From: Candidatus Auribacterota bacterium
Lineage (GTDB): Bacteria > Auribacterota > Tritonobacteria > UBA1439
Length of the DNA: 6,358 bases
Assembly: GCA_026391995.1 (NCBI GenBank)
Contig: JAPLCY010000274.1
Span: forward strand, 1 to 6,358
Reading direction: 5' to 3'
Of this stretch, positions 6,340 through 6,358 are shown piece by piece (within the stretch, counting starts at the first letter, position 1; the number at the start of each line of letters is the position of its first letter). The notes under the pieces were generated by a model. That model was not told the origin of the DNA and searched no databases. It worked only from the letters and a program-made list of their open reading frames with translations. The position numbers were made by a program, and so were the translations under genes.

Positions 6340-6358
6340 TATAGATCGATAGAAGTGA

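Overview
This GC-rich bacterial window carries housekeeping genes, a sensor/regulator pair and two small cell-envelope genes, all on the + strand. I cannot name the organism. A bacterial-type ArgS, a sigma54-dependent NtrC-family regulator, an 8-iron ferredoxin and a YggT protein point to a Gram-negative, probably anaerobic or metabolically flexible lineage. A poorly sampled phylum of the Omnitrophota/Desulfobacterota kind is possible, but that is only an impression. No RNA gene, CRISPR array or phage gene is visible.

Layout. Bases 3-662 are the 3' end of argS (arginyl-tRNA synthetase). A 258-bp gap follows, holding a perfect 26-nt palindrome (794-819). From 921 there is a tight co-directional run: a 56-aa 2[4Fe-4S] ferredoxin (921-1091), an exported TPR-repeat protein starting 1 nt later (1093-2418), a YggT-family membrane protein (2430-2672), a soluble PAS histidine kinase (2791-3948) and its NtrC-type sigma54 activator (4019-5365). 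After this come an exported Ig-like-fold protein (5412-5981) and a small zinc-ribbon protein with a C-terminal membrane anchor (6085-6315). The window ends just after a hairpin.

The most interesting structure lies between yggT and the kinase gene. A 101-bp non-coding element (2681-2781) has imperfect terminal inverted repeats of 22 bp (18/22 matching) and an internal G/C hairpin. It is flanked by a perfect 8-bp direct repeat, GAGGTGGC (2673-2680 and 2782-2789). It looks like a MITE-like insertion whose target duplication copied the kinase's Shine-Dalgarno sequence. Removing the element and one repeat copy would put the kinase ATG 9 nt after the yggT stop, restoring a compact operon. Three other hairpins (794-819, 5365-5393, 6320-6339) share a CACACTT/AAGTGTG-like core and may belong to one dispersed palindrome family, perhaps related to the ends of this element.

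Functionally, the kinase and regulator form a cytoplasmic two-component system resembling NtrBC/AtoSC/ZraSR. The kinase would sense an internal signal through its PAS domain and the regulator would activate sigma54 promoters. I found no convincing sigma54 promoter here, so its targets are probably elsewhere. The ferredoxin, TPR protein and YggT protein may share a transcript with the pair, but nothing in the sequence ties them to one pathway.
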